Part shown: positions 10,838 through 20,218 of the stretch, piece by piece | Layout of the letters: each line of letters starts with the position of its first letter | Numbering within the stretch: position 1 is the stretch's first letter | Assembly (NCBI GenBank): GCA_021784125.1 | Contig: JAJXTF010000002.1 | Coordinates: forward strand, 1-42,260 | Source: Pseudomonadota bacterium | GTDB taxonomy: Bacteria > Pseudomonadota > Gammaproteobacteria > Burkholderiales > Casimicrobiaceae | Length of the DNA stretch: 42,260 nucleotides | Reading direction: 5' to 3' | The notes under the pieces: model-generated | The model's input: the letters and a program-made list of their open reading frames with translations, nothing else | Told to the model about the DNA's origin: nothing | Databases searched by the model: none | Position numbers and translations under genes: made by a program

Positions 10838-11713
10838 TCACTCGCGGCCCCGTGTGCCGAACAGCCCCTGCGGTCGCAGCAGGAGCACCAGGGTCATCGC
10901 CGCGAACAGCATGACGTAGGCGTAGCCCGGATTGAACATCGACGTGATGCTGATGATCTCGCCGGCGATCAGGCCCCCGAGCACCGCGCCCGGGAACGAT
11001 CCGACGCCGCCGATGACGACGACGACGAAGGTCTGCACCAGGATCGCCTCGCCGACGTCGGGCGTGAGCGATACCACCGGGGCATTGACGATTCCCGCGA
11101 AGCCTGCCGCCATGGAACCGATGCCGAACACGATCATGAACACGCGGTAGACGTTGATGCCGAGGGAGTCCACCATCACCGGGTCCTCGATGCCCGCGCG
11201 CACGATCATGCCCAGGCGCGTCCGGTAGAGCACGAAGTACAGCGCGAGCAGGGCCACCGCGACGATGCCGACGGCGGCCAGCCGGTAGGTCGGATAGAAC
11301 AGGAACCCGAGCTTGGTGATGCCGGAGAATATCGCCGGCGGCGAAACCGTCTTCGAGAGGCTCGAGAAGAACAGCCGGACGAGCTCGACCATCACGATGC
11401 CGAGGCCGAAGGTGACCAGCAGCTGGTCCTCGTGGGGCCGGTCGTAGAAATGGCGGATGATCAGCCGCTCCATCGCCACGCCGACGACCAGCATGAACAG
11501 CGTTCCGGCAAGCACCGCGACCACGAACGAGCCGGTCGCGTCGTACGCGACGTAGCCTGCGTAGCCCCCGAGCATGAACATCGCGCCGTGGGCCAGGTTC
11601 AGCACGCCGAGCGTGCCGTAGATGATCGTCAGGCCGGAGCTGATGAGCGCGAGCAGCGCGCCCAGCGCCAGGCCGTTGAACACTTGCGAGACGAAATTGG
11701 TCCACGTGATCAT
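10838..11713 (-). CDS. livH: branched-chain amino acid-type ABC transporter permease (LivH-like)
   Basis: MITWTNFVSQVFNGLALGALLALISSGLTIIYGTLGVLNLAHGAMFMLGGYAG...: LivH family N-terminus. Confidence 0.93.
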   Translation of the reverse strand: MITWTNFVSQVFNGLALGALLALISSGLTIIYGTLGVLNLAHGAMFMLGGYAGYVAYDATGSFVVAVLAGTLFMLVVGVAMERLIIRHFYDRPHEDQLLVTFGLGIVMVELVRLFFSSLSKTVSPPAIFSGITKLGFLFYPTYRLAAVGIVAVALLALYFVLYRTRLGMIVRAGIEDPVMVDSLGINVYRVFMIVFGIGSMAAGFAGIVNAPVVSLTPDVGEAILVQTFVVVVIGGVGSFPGAVLGGLIAGEIISITSMFNPGYAYVMLFAAMTLVLLLRPQGLFGTRGRE

Positions 11714-11822
11714 ATCGGACGTCCACGCGCTCCCGCGGACTCGGAACGTGCCGCCGGTGCCACCGCAGGCTCCGCGGCGCAGGCGGTGAAGGGTCGCCCG
11801 CGACGCGGAGGTGAAGCCAGTC

Positions 11823-13175
11823 TCAGGTGTAGTCGCCCAGTTTGCAGCCGAAGGCGTCCGGCTTCTGCATCAGCGGCGCGCCGGGCAGGATCTCGGTGAC
11901 TTCCCAGAAATCTTCCTTGTTCTTCATCGCCGAGGGCTTCTTGCCGCGGACGATGACCACGGGCCGGATGAGCTGGTGATCGGCGGCGCGCCAGCTGACC
12001 TCGCCGACGACCGAATCGATCTTGCGCCCGGCCTCGTAGGACTTGATCACCTCCGGCGGATAGAACGTGCCGGCGTTCTCGACCGCTTCCGCCCAGAGAG
12101 CGAATTCCATGTAGGCATTCTCGGCGCCCCACTCCGGCTTGTAGCCGTACTTCTTCTCGAACGCCTCGACGAACATCTTGGCCAGCGGATACTTGTCCTC
12201 CATCGTCCACCAGAAGTCGGTGGCGGCGTAGACGCCTTCCATGATGTCGGCGCCGACTTCGCGGGCGAGGAACGGCACCTGGTAAGGAACCACCAGCTTC
12301 ATCTTCGGCAGGATGCCGAACTGCTTGGCCTGCTGGATCGACAGGACCGCGTCGTGGCCCCAGTTCACGTTGACCAGGATCTCGGCACCGGAGTTGGCGA
12401 TGTTGGTCAGGTAGGAGCTGAAGTCGGGCGCGCCGAGCGGCGAGACCTGATTGGTCACCATCGTCCAGCCGCCGTTCTTGCTCAGGAAGTCGTTCATCGA
12501 CTTGGTGACGGTGTGCCCGTAGGTGTAGTCCGGCGTCATGAACGCCGCCTTCCGGTTCTTGCCGAAGGTCTTGAGCAGGACGGGGCCGATCGCGTTGGCC
12601 GCGGTCTCGCCGTAGAAGCACTGGCGGAAGCCGTAGCGCACGCAGTCCTTGCCGGTGGTGTCGTTCGAGCCCGAGATGCCGGCGACGTAGAGCACCTTCT
12701 CGCGCTGGGCGAGCTTGTTGAGCGCCACCGCGACCGCGCTCGATGTCGAGCCGGTCATCAGCACCGCCTTGTTCTCGCTGATGAAGCGCTGCTGCGCCTG
12801 GACCGCGTCGTTCGGCTTGGCGGCCGAGTCGGCGACGCCGTACTTCACCGTCTTGCCGAGAACGCCCTTGGTCGTCTTGGGCGAGATCTTCTTGATCAGC
12901 GGATGACCCGAGTTGATGTGCTCGACCGCCAGCTCGTAGCCCTTGAGCTCGTCCTCGCCCTGCAGCGCGTAGGCGCCGGTGCGCGGCACGGCGATGCCGA
13001 TGAAGACCGAGTCGCCGGACGAACCGGCCGGCCAGGTGCCGATCGGCGGACGATCCGCAGCGAAGGCCCGCGATGCGAATGCCGTCGGAAGGGCGAGCCC
13101 GCCCGCGACGCTTAGGCCGGTACGCATGAAATCACGGCGGCTCACGCCGTGGAACCTCGACTTGCTGTCTCGCAT
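11823..13175 (-). CDS. Tat-exported ABC transporter substrate-binding protein (LivK-like)
   Basis: MRDSKSRFHGVSRRDFMRTGLSVAGGLALPTAFASRAFA (twin-arginine signal) followed by periplasmic-binding type 1 ligand-binding motifs (GIAVPRTGAYALQGEDELKGYELAVEHIN). Confidence 0.9.
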   Translation of the reverse strand: MRDSKSRFHGVSRRDFMRTGLSVAGGLALPTAFASRAFAADRPPIGTWPAGSSGDSVFIGIAVPRTGAYALQGEDELKGYELAVEHINSGHPLIKKISPKTTKGVLGKTVKYGVADSAAKPNDAVQAQQRFISENKAVLMTGSTSSAVAVALNKLAQREKVLYVAGISGSNDTTGKDCVRYGFRQCFYGETAANAIGPVLLKTFGKNRKAAFMTPDYTYGHTVTKSMNDFLSKNGGWTMVTNQVSPLGAPDFSSYLTNIANSGAEILVNVNWGHDAVLSIQQAKQFGILPKMKLVVPYQVPFLAREVGADIMEGVYAATDFWWTMEDKYPLAKMFVEAFEKKYGYKPEWGAENAYMEFALWAEAVENAGTFYPPEVIKSYEAGRKIDSVVGEVSWRAADHQLIRPVVIVRGKKPSAMKNKEDFWEVTEILPGAPLMQKPDAFGCKLGDYT

Positions 13176-13386
13176 CACTTCCTCCTTCAGGTGGTTTGCC
13201 GATGGAACGTCGCAGACCCTCGTCGTCGCCGCAGGTCGCGGCGACATCTCCGGCATTCTGGGGAGCCGCTGTCGTTCGGCGCCGTCGGCATGCGTCGCGC
13301 CGGCTTCGCGGGATTCGCGGAAATCGCCACCGAAGCGGCACCGCGCGCAGCGCGCCGGCGACTCCGGAGGTCCTCTTGTCCCAAGT

Positions 13387-13400
13387 TTGATCTGCGTCAA
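13387..13400. promoter_or_regulatory. candidate FNR/ANR-type box TTGAT-CTGC-GTCAA
   Basis: TTGATCTGCGTCAA matches the FNR-family consensus TTGATNNNNATCAA at 9 of 10 defined positions, and lies in the intergenic region between the divergent livK-like and marR genes. Confidence 0.5.
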
Positions 13401-13527
13401 AGTGTATCGGAGTTCGATCCGTTGTCAACCGCCGACGCAGGGATCACAATTCCATCGAGTGAATTTGACCGAAAGGAGCCGGCGAGATTGTCGTCTCGAT
13501 GACAGATCGACGTCATTTCCCGGAATC

Positions 13528-13995
13528 ATGAAGACGAGTCACAAGGTCGGCAGGACGCGCGCGCTGGATCAAGGCGAGTACGTGGCGCTCGCCCAGTTCC
13601 GCTACACGTTGCGGCGGTTCCTGTCGTTCAGCGAAACCGCCGCAGGGGGGGTGGGGCTGACGCCGCAGCAATACCAGGCACTGCTTGCGATCAAGGGTGC
13701 CGCCGGCGAGGGCCCGGTCACGATCAACGACCTCGCCGGGCAGCTGATGATCAAGCACAACAGTGCGGTCGGGCTGGTGGACCGGCTCGAGGAGGAAGGG
13801 CTGATCGTCAGGCGGGTCGCGCGCGACGACCGGCGCAAGGTCAACCTGATCCTGACCCCCAAAGGCAGCCGCACCTTCGAGAAGCTGGCCAGCGCGCATC
13901 GCGCCGAGCTTGAGCGGATCGGTCCGAGGCTGTCGGGATTCTTCGATCGCTTCGCCGGTTCCGGCGGCGCCCGCAGCGCTCGCCAGAAACAGTGA
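13528..13995 (+). CDS. MarR family transcriptional regulator
   Basis: LTPQQYQALLAIKG...VTINDLAGQLMIKHNSAVGLVDRLEEEGLIVRRVARDDRRKVNLILTPKG: canonical MarR wHTH. Start ATG 13528 inside a longer ORF. Confidence 0.92.
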   Translation: MKTSHKVGRTRALDQGEYVALAQFRYTLRRFLSFSETAAGGVGLTPQQYQALLAIKGAAGEGPVTINDLAGQLMIKHNSAVGLVDRLEEEGLIVRRVARDDRRKVNLILTPKGSRTFEKLASAHRAELERIGPRLSGFFDRFAGSGGARSARQKQ

Positions 13996-14063
13996 TCGGC
14001 TGATTTCCCGCGGCGGGCTGCGGAGCGCTGTCCGCCATCCCCGTCCTCGGCCCTCGGGCCGTG

Positions 14064-15788
14064 TCAGTGGCTCTCCCTGCCGACCTTCGCGCCTGAGCCG
14101 CCCACGAGGAAATCGAGGTCGACCCCCTTGTCGGCCTGCTGGACCGTCGCGCAATAGAGTCGTACCCAGCCGCGGTCGGCATGGGGTCTCGGCGGTTTCC
14201 AGTGCGCGCGGCGTCGCGCGAGCTCCTCGTCCGGCACGTGAAGCTGCAGCAGCCGCTTCGCGACGTCGAGCTCGACGACGTCCCCGCTGCGCACCAGCGC
14301 CAGCGGGCCGCCCGCCGCCGCCTCCGGCGCCGTGTGCAATACGACAGTCCCGTACGCCGTTCCCGACATGCGCGCATCCGAGATCCGCACCATGTCGGTG
14401 ACGCCCTTCTTCAGCAGCTTGGCGGGCAGCGCGAAGTTGCCGACCTCGGGAAATCCGGGATAGCCCTTCGGTCCGCAGTTCCTGAGCACCAGGATGTCGT
14501 CGGCCGTGACGTCGAGCTTCGGATCGTCGATGCGGCGGTTGAGGTCGTCGATGTCCTCGAACACGACCGCGCGGCCCTTGTGCTTCATCAGCTTCGGCGT
14601 CGCTGCCGAAGGCTTGAGCACCGCGCCGTCGGGCGCGAGGTTGCCGCGCAGCACCGCGATGCCGCCTTGCGGCTTGAACGGCTTTGCGAGCGGAGTGATG
14701 ACGTCGTGGTTGTAGTTGACCGCGTCCTTGCAGTTTTCCCACAGCGTCCGGCCGTTGACCGTCAGCGCCTTCCTGTGGATCGACTTGCGGATCTCGCGGA
14801 TCACCACCGGCAACCCGCCCGCATAGTGGAAATCCTCCATCAGATATTTCCCCGACGGCATCAGGTTGACGAGGCAGGGCATCGTGCGCCCGAGCCGGTC
14901 CCAGTCGTCCAGCGTGAGCTTCACGCCGATGCGACCCGCGATCGCAAGCAGGTGGACGACCGCATTGGTCGACCCGCCGATCGCACCGTTGACCATGATC
15001 GCGTTCTCGAACGCCTGCTTCGTCAGGATCCTCGACATCCGCAGGTCCTCGCGCACCATCTCGACGATGCGCCGGCCCGCCAACCGCGCGAGCAGCCTGC
15101 GGCGCGAATCGACGGCGGGAATCGACGCGTTGCCCGGCAGCCCCATGCCCAGCGCCTCGACCATAGACGCCATCGTCGATGCGGTGCCCATGGTCATGCA
15201 GTGGCCTGCCGAGCGCGACATGCAGCTCTCGGCCTCGATCATGTCCGGCTCCGTCATCGCGCCGGTCTTCAGCATCTCGGTGAACTTCCAGACGTGGGTG
15301 CCCGAGCCGATGTCCTCACCGCGGAACTTGCCGTTGAGCATCGGTCCGCCCGAGACGCCGATCGTCGGCAGGTCGCAGGACGCCGCGCCCATCATGAGCG
15401 CCGGCGTCGTCTTGTCGCAGCCCATCAGCAGCACGACGCCGTCGAAAGGATTGGCGCGGATCGACTCCTCGACGTCCATCGCGCACTGGTTGCGGAACAG
15501 CATCGTCGTCGGCCGCATCAGCGTCTCGCCGAGGCTCATCACCGGGAACTCGATCGGGAAGCCGCCGGCGTCGAGCACGCCGTCGCGCACGTGCTGCGCG
15601 AGCTCGCGGAAATGCGCGTTGCAGGGTGTCGCCTGCGACCAGGTGTTGCAGATGCCGATCACCGGCCGGCCGTCGAACTGGTCGTGCGGGATGCCCTGGT
15701 TCTTCATCCACGACCTGTGGACCAGCGCATCGCGGTCGTGGCGACCGAACCACTCGCTGGAGCGCAGCTTGCGCGCCGGTTTCGCCAT
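14064..15788 (-). CDS. IlvD/Edd family sugar-acid dehydratase (L-arabonate dehydratase-like)
   Basis: MAKPARKLRSSEWFGRHDRDALVHRSWMKNQGIPHDQFDGRPVIGICNTWSQATPCNAHFRELA...LLMGCDKTTPA...CMTMGTASTMASMVEALGM: IlvD/Edd with conserved Fe-S cysteines; the N-terminus is of the sugar-acid subgroup. Confidence 0.9.
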   Translation of the reverse strand: MAKPARKLRSSEWFGRHDRDALVHRSWMKNQGIPHDQFDGRPVIGICNTWSQATPCNAHFRELAQHVRDGVLDAGGFPIEFPVMSLGETLMRPTTMLFRNQCAMDVEESIRANPFDGVVLLMGCDKTTPALMMGAASCDLPTIGVSGGPMLNGKFRGEDIGSGTHVWKFTEMLKTGAMTEPDMIEAESCMSRSAGHCMTMGTASTMASMVEALGMGLPGNASIPAVDSRRRLLARLAGRRIVEMVREDLRMSRILTKQAFENAIMVNGAIGGSTNAVVHLLAIAGRIGVKLTLDDWDRLGRTMPCLVNLMPSGKYLMEDFHYAGGLPVVIREIRKSIHRKALTVNGRTLWENCKDAVNYNHDVITPLAKPFKPQGGIAVLRGNLAPDGAVLKPSAATPKLMKHKGRAVVFEDIDDLNRRIDDPKLDVTADDILVLRNCGPKGYPGFPEVGNFALPAKLLKKGVTDMVRISDARMSGTAYGTVVLHTAPEAAAGGPLALVRSGDVVELDVAKRLLQLHVPDEELARRRAHWKPPRPHADRGWVRLYCATVQQADKGVDLDFLVGGSGAKVGRESH

Positions 15789-15840
15789 CGGTTTCGCTCC
15801 CTGCCCTGACTTCGTCATCGGCCGCATCCCGCAGGATCCC

Positions 15841-17376
15841 TTACATCACCGCGCCGAGATGCCAGGGCACGAATTCGCTCTGCCCGTAGCCATGGCGCTC
15901 GCTCTTGGACTTGGTCCCCGATGCCGTGTCGAGGACAAGTGCGAACAGGCGCTCGCCCATTTCGGCGATCGTCGCTTCACCATCGACGATCACGCCGCAG
16001 TTGAGGTCGATGTCCTCTTCCTGCCGCAGCCACAGCGGCGTGTTGGTCGCGAGCTTGAGCGAGGGCGCGGGAGCGCAGCCGTAGGCGGACCCGCGACCGG
16101 TCGTGAACACGATCATGTTGGCGCCGCCGGCGACCTGACCCGTCGCCGACACCGGATCGTAACCCGGCGTATCCATGTAGACGAAACCCTTCGCGGTCAC
16201 GGCTTCCGCGTACTCGTAGACGGCGACCAGGTTGGTCGTCCCGCCTTTCGCCACCGCGCCCAGCGATTTCTCGAGGATGGTCGTGAGCCCTCCCGCCTTG
16301 TTGCCCGGCGAGGGGTTGTTGTTCATCTCGCCGCGCTCGCGCGTCGTGTACTCCTCCCACCAGCGGATGCGCTCGATCAGCTTCTCGCCGATGTCGCGCG
16401 AAACCGCGCGTCGCGTCAGCAGGTGCTCGGCGCCGTAGATCTCGGGCGTCTCCGACAGGATCGCGGTGCCGCCGTGGCGCACCAGCAGGTCGACCGCCGC
16501 ACCGAGCGCCGGGTTCGCCGTGATGCCCGAATAACCGTCCGACCCGCCGCACTGCAGCCCGATCGTCAGGCTCGACACCGGCACCGGCTCGCGGGTGGCC
16601 GCGTTGGCGTGGGAGAGCATCTCGCCGACGATCGCGATGCCCCGCGCGATCGACCTGGCAGTGCCGCCGCTGTCCTGGATCGAGTACGTCCGCAGCAGCG
16701 GCCCTTCGCGCAGGTCCTCGGCGCCGAGCAGCGCGCCGATCTGGTTCGATTCGCAGCCCAGCCCCACGACCAGCACGCCGGCGAAATTCGCGTGCTTCGC
16801 ATAGCCGCCCAGCGTGCGGCGCAGGATCCGCATGCCTTCGCCTTGCGTATCCATGCCGCAGCCCGAGCCGTGGGTCAGCGCGACGACGCCGTCGACGTTC
16901 GGAAACGCGCCGAGGCGCTCACGGGTGAAATGGTCGGCGATGCCGCGCGCCACCGTCGCCGAGCAGTTGACCGTCGACAGGATGCCGAGGTAGTTGCGCG
17001 TCGCGACCTTGCCTGCATTCGCGGCATCGCGGCGGACGATGCCCATGAACGTCGCGGCAGGCTCGATGTACGACGTCGGCTTCGCGTCGACGCCGAATGC
17101 GTAGTCGCGATCGAACGCTCCCATCGCGAGGTTGTGCAGGTGCACATGCTCGCCCGGCGCGATGTCGCGGCTCGCGAAGCCGATGATCTGGTTGTAGCGG
17201 CGGACGGGGGAGCCGGCAGGAACGGCGCGGGTCGCGACCTTGTGTCCCGGCGGAACGAGGCCCGCGACGACGACGTTCTCGTCGATCAGCGTCGTGCCGC
17301 CGACGAGCTGCGAGCGCGCGATGACGACGTCGTCCGCGGGATGCAGCCGGATCGTCAGCGAGGAAGGGGTGAGCAT
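15841..17376 (-). CDS. UxaA/GarD family altronate dehydratase-like hydrolase
   Basis: MLTPSSLTIRLHPADDVVIAR...ATRNYLGILSTVNCSATVA...GLGCESNQIGALL...SLTIGLQCGGSDGYSGITANPALGAAVDLL: UxaA-family motifs, with SAF-like N-terminus. Confidence 0.9.
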   Translation of the reverse strand: MLTPSSLTIRLHPADDVVIARSQLVGGTTLIDENVVVAGLVPPGHKVATRAVPAGSPVRRYNQIIGFASRDIAPGEHVHLHNLAMGAFDRDYAFGVDAKPTSYIEPAATFMGIVRRDAANAGKVATRNYLGILSTVNCSATVARGIADHFTRERLGAFPNVDGVVALTHGSGCGMDTQGEGMRILRRTLGGYAKHANFAGVLVVGLGCESNQIGALLGAEDLREGPLLRTYSIQDSGGTARSIARGIAIVGEMLSHANAATREPVPVSSLTIGLQCGGSDGYSGITANPALGAAVDLLVRHGGTAILSETPEIYGAEHLLTRRAVSRDIGEKLIERIRWWEEYTTRERGEMNNNPSPGNKAGGLTTILEKSLGAVAKGGTTNLVAVYEYAEAVTAKGFVYMDTPGYDPVSATGQVAGGANMIVFTTGRGSAYGCAPAPSLKLATNTPLWLRQEEDIDLNCGVIVDGEATIAEMGERLFALVLDTASGTKSKSERHGYGQSEFVPWHLGAVM

Positions 17377-17397
17377 CGGAAGTCCTTCAGTGCAGCC

Positions 17398-18099
17398 TCA
17401 TTGCAGGATGTCCCAGCTGGTGCTGAAACGTCTGCAGGCCTGGTCGAGGTGGCGGCGCATCGCGGCCCGGGCGCCTCTGCAATCCTGCGCCGCGATCGCC
17501 TTCAGCACGGCGCGGTGCTCGGCCAGCGCCGGCTGCCAGAGCGCCGGCGTGTCGTAATGGTGCTCCAGCCGCTTGAAGAGCGGCCCGGCGCGCTCCTCCC
17601 ACAGCATCCGCACGACGTGGACGAGCGAGCCGTTCCCGGTCGCCTCGGCAATGCGCAGGTGGAACAGGCGGTCCCCGGGCAGCGGCTGTTTCGCCTCCGC
17701 CATCTCCCCCTCCATCTCGGTCAAGGCCGCCTCGATGGCCTGCAGCTGCGGCCGCGTCGCCGATTTCGCCGCCAGCGCGGCGCATTCGGACTCGATCGCG
17801 TGCCGCGCACGCAGGACCTCGAAGGGCCCCGCCTCGCTCTCCGCCGGCGTCGCGTCCGGAGCTTCGCCGCGGGCGCGGACGTAGATGCCGGAACCGATGC
17901 GCACGTCGACCAGGCCTTCGACCTCCAGCGCGATCAGCGCCTCGCGCACCGACGGACGCGACACGCCGAACTGTCGCGCGAGGTCGCGCTCGGGCGGCAA
18001 CCGCGCTCCGATCCCGAACTCGCCGCTCCGGATCAGGCCGCGGATCTGCTCGGCGATCTGCCGGTAAAGCCGACGGGGTTCGATGCTCTGGAACGGCAT
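17398..18099 (-). CDS. GntR/FadR family transcriptional regulator
   Basis: [65 protein letters not shown] plus FCD-like C-terminal domain. Start MPFQSIEP at 18099. Confidence 0.92.
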   Translation of the reverse strand: MPFQSIEPRRLYRQIAEQIRGLIRSGEFGIGARLPPERDLARQFGVSRPSVREALIALEVEGLVDVRIGSGIYVRARGEAPDATPAESEAGPFEVLRARHAIESECAALAAKSATRPQLQAIEAALTEMEGEMAEAKQPLPGDRLFHLRIAEATGNGSLVHVVRMLWEERAGPLFKRLEHHYDTPALWQPALAEHRAVLKAIAAQDCRGARAAMRRHLDQACRRFSTSWDILQ

Positions 18100-18172
18100 G
18101 GGGCCGGGCCAAGCGTCGCGGGCCGGCGATGACTGGCGGGATTCCGATCGGGACAAGGTACGCGCGCGCGGT

Positions 18173-18195
18173 CCACTGGTCAAGTGGCATTACCA
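18173..18195. promoter_or_regulatory. candidate GntR/FadR operator region
   Basis: CCACT-GGTCA-AGTGG inverted repeat (18173-18187) overlapping TGGCATTACCA (18185-18195), one mismatch from TGGTNNNACCA. It lies 74-96 bp upstream of the gntR start. Confidence 0.35.
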
Positions 18196-18238
18196 ATTTC
18201 CGGCATTGCCTCCCCCGGGGCCGAGCCTCCCCCTGCGC

Positions 18239-18247
18239 TGCTATAAT
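18239..18247 (+). promoter_or_regulatory. extended -10 promoter (TGCTATAAT) for rhlE
   Basis: TGC-TATAAT at 18239-18247, ~127 bp upstream of the rhlE ATG. No clear -35 element. Confidence 0.5.
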
Positions 18248-18373
18248 GCCGACACGCGGCTTGGGTTCCAGTCCTTTTCGCCGCTGTCGATTCCGACCTC
18301 CTGCAGTTCCTCCGTTTGCCTGCGACTGGCCTCCCGCTTGGGAGGACAGGCCGATGTCTTTCCGAAAGCTTTC

Positions 18374-19765
18374 ATGTCCTTCTCGACCCTCGGCTTGTCC
18401 GAGACGCTCGTACGCGCCGTCACCGAGCACGGCTACACCCAACCCACGCCCGTGCAGGCGCAAGCGATCCCTGCCGTGCTCGCGGGCGGCGACCTGCTCG
18501 CCGGCGCGCAGACCGGCACCGGCAAGACGGCCGGCTTCGTGCTGCCGATGCTGCAGCGCCTGTCCTCGCCCCCCGCTTCAATGGCGCCGCGATCCGGGGT
18601 CCGCCCGATTCGCGCGCTGATCCTCACCCCGACCCGCGAGCTCGCGGCGCAGGTCGAGGAGTCGGTGCGCATCTACGGCAAGTACACCAAGCTGAGCTCC
18701 ACGGTGATCTTCGGCGGCGTGGGTATCCACCCGCAGATCGCCCGGTTGAAGCGGGGCGTCGACATCCTGGTCGCCACGCCCGGCCGACTGCTCGACCTCG
18801 CCGGCCAGCGCGCGGTCAACCTGTCGCAGGTCGAGATCCTCGTCCTCGACGAAGCGGATCGGATGCTCGACATGGGCTTCATCCGCGACATCAAGCGCGT
18901 GCTGGCGCTACTGCCGCGGCAGCGGCAGAACCTGCTGTTCTCGGCGACGTTCTCCGACGAGATCAAGGCGCTCGCCGACGGTCTGCTGAACGCGCCGGCG
19001 ATGATCGAGGTCGCCCGGCGCAATTCGACCGTCGAACTGATCCGGCAGAAGGCACACCCGGTGAACCGCGAACGCAAGCGCGAGCTGCTTGCGCACCTGA
19101 TCAAGACCCAGGACTGGTCGCAGGTGCTGGTCTTCACCCGTACCAAGCACGGCGCGAACAAGCTGACCGAGCAACTCGGCCAGGACGGGATCGCCGCGCT
19201 CGCGATTCACGGCAACAAGAGCCAGTCGGCCCGCACGCGCGCGCTGGCCGAGTTCAAGAGCGGCCGGCTGACCGTGCTGGTCGCCACCGACATCGCCGCG
19301 CGCGGCATCGACATCGACCAGTTGCCGCACGTCGTGAACTACGACCTGCCCAACGTTCCGGAGGACTATGTCCATCGCATCGGGCGCACCGGTCGTGCCG
19401 GCGCCACCGGCGAGGCGGTGTCGCTGGTCTCGGTCGACGACCGCGATTTCCTGCGCGACATCGAGAAGCTGATCAAGCGCACGATCCCGCAGGAGGTGGT
19501 CCCGGGCTTTGTGCCCGACGCGTCGGCGCACCCGCAGCCGGCAGCGCCCGCGGGCAGGCGACCTCCCAATCCGCCGGCCCGGCACAAGGGCGGGCGCCAA
19601 TCCAGCCCCGGAGGGCTGCACAAGGGCGCGAGCCCGGCCGGCGCCGGAGCGCAACCCAGGGTCGCGGGCACGGCCAACCCCGGTGCGCGAGGCAGGACCG
19701 GGGCGGCGAAGGGAAGGCCGGCGCCCCGCGGGCGCGCTTCGAACCAACCCGGTCGCCCGGGCTGA
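18374..19765 (+). CDS. rhlE: DEAD-box ATP-dependent RNA helicase, RhlE-like
   Basis: [60 protein letters not shown]...[13 protein letters not shown]...SATFS...[15 protein letters not shown], plus a low-complexity basic Pro/Gly/Arg-rich tail. Confidence 0.95.
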   Translation: MSFSTLGLSETLVRAVTEHGYTQPTPVQAQAIPAVLAGGDLLAGAQTGTGKTAGFVLPMLQRLSSPPASMAPRSGVRPIRALILTPTRELAAQVEESVRIYGKYTKLSSTVIFGGVGIHPQIARLKRGVDILVATPGRLLDLAGQRAVNLSQVEILVLDEADRMLDMGFIRDIKRVLALLPRQRQNLLFSATFSDEIKALADGLLNAPAMIEVARRNSTVELIRQKAHPVNRERKRELLAHLIKTQDWSQVLVFTRTKHGANKLTEQLGQDGIAALAIHGNKSQSARTRALAEFKSGRLTVLVATDIAARGIDIDQLPHVVNYDLPNVPEDYVHRIGRTGRAGATGEAVSLVSVDDRDFLRDIEKLIKRTIPQEVVPGFVPDASAHPQPAAPAGRRPPNPPARHKGGRQSSPGGLHKGASPAGAGAQPRVAGTANPGARGRTGAAKGRPAPRGRASNQPGRPG

Positions 19766-19771
19766 GCGCAC

Positions 19772-19792
19772 CGTAGCGCGACCCGCGCTACG
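19772..19792. terminator. 9-bp perfect hairpin just downstream of rhlE
   Basis: CGTAGCGCG-ACC-CGCGCTACG, 6 bp after the rhlE stop. No obvious T-tract. Confidence 0.45.
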
Positions 19793-19865
19793 ATGCGTAG
19801 CCTGAAATCACTGCGCGGGCGCCCCTCGCGCCGAGGGATCGGTCGGCGCAGCAGGCGTTCGGGAT

Positions 19866-20184
19866 GTCGTGGTGCTGGAAGTTCGGCCTGGCGGTGAGGT
19901 CCCCGGCGCGCGGATCGAGGGCATCGATCTCGCGCAGCCCCTCAGTCATGCGGCGTTCGTGGCCATCGTCCGGGCACTCGGCGAGCACGGGTTCCTCTGC
20001 TTTCCGCGGTGCGACGGGCGAGGGTGACGTGCTGACGTGGGGCGACCTGGTCACGCTGCACAGCGCCGTCCCCGACTATGGCCCCGACGAGCCGCGGCTG
20101 ATCAGGCGCTGCCAGGTGATGGCGGACCGGCTCTTCGAGGCGGATTTCCTCGCGCCGCGGGAAGACCGCGGGCTCGCGGCGTAG
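19866..20184 (+). pseudogene. TauD/TfdA-like dioxygenase remnant (N- and C-termini only, frameshifted)
   Basis: Frame 3 from 19866: VVVLEVRPGGEVPGARIEGIDLAQPLSHAAFVAIVRALGEHGFLCFPR, then stop. The adjoining frame gives GDVLTWGDLVTLHSAVPDYGPDEPRLIRRCQVMADRLFEADF, a TauD-like C-terminus. The central catalytic core is missing. Confidence 0.7.
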
Positions 20185-20218
20185 CGGAAGCGACGAGCTT
20201 CCGCCTTCCGGCAATGCG

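Noticed and set aside
9748-10914. Plus-strand ORFs opposite the liv operon
   Set aside because: Composition is repetitive Glu/Arg/His/Gln and antisense to conserved transporter genes.
14048-14061. CGGCCC-TC-GGGCCG palindrome between the convergent marR and ilvD/edd genes
   Set aside because: Short GC palindrome with no T-tract. Such motifs arise by chance at this GC content, so it is not convincing as a terminator.
14866-18132. 1088 aa plus-strand ORF opposite the dehydratase/UxaA/GntR genes
   Set aside because: Arg/Ser/Ala-rich low-complexity shadow translation of well-supported minus-strand genes.
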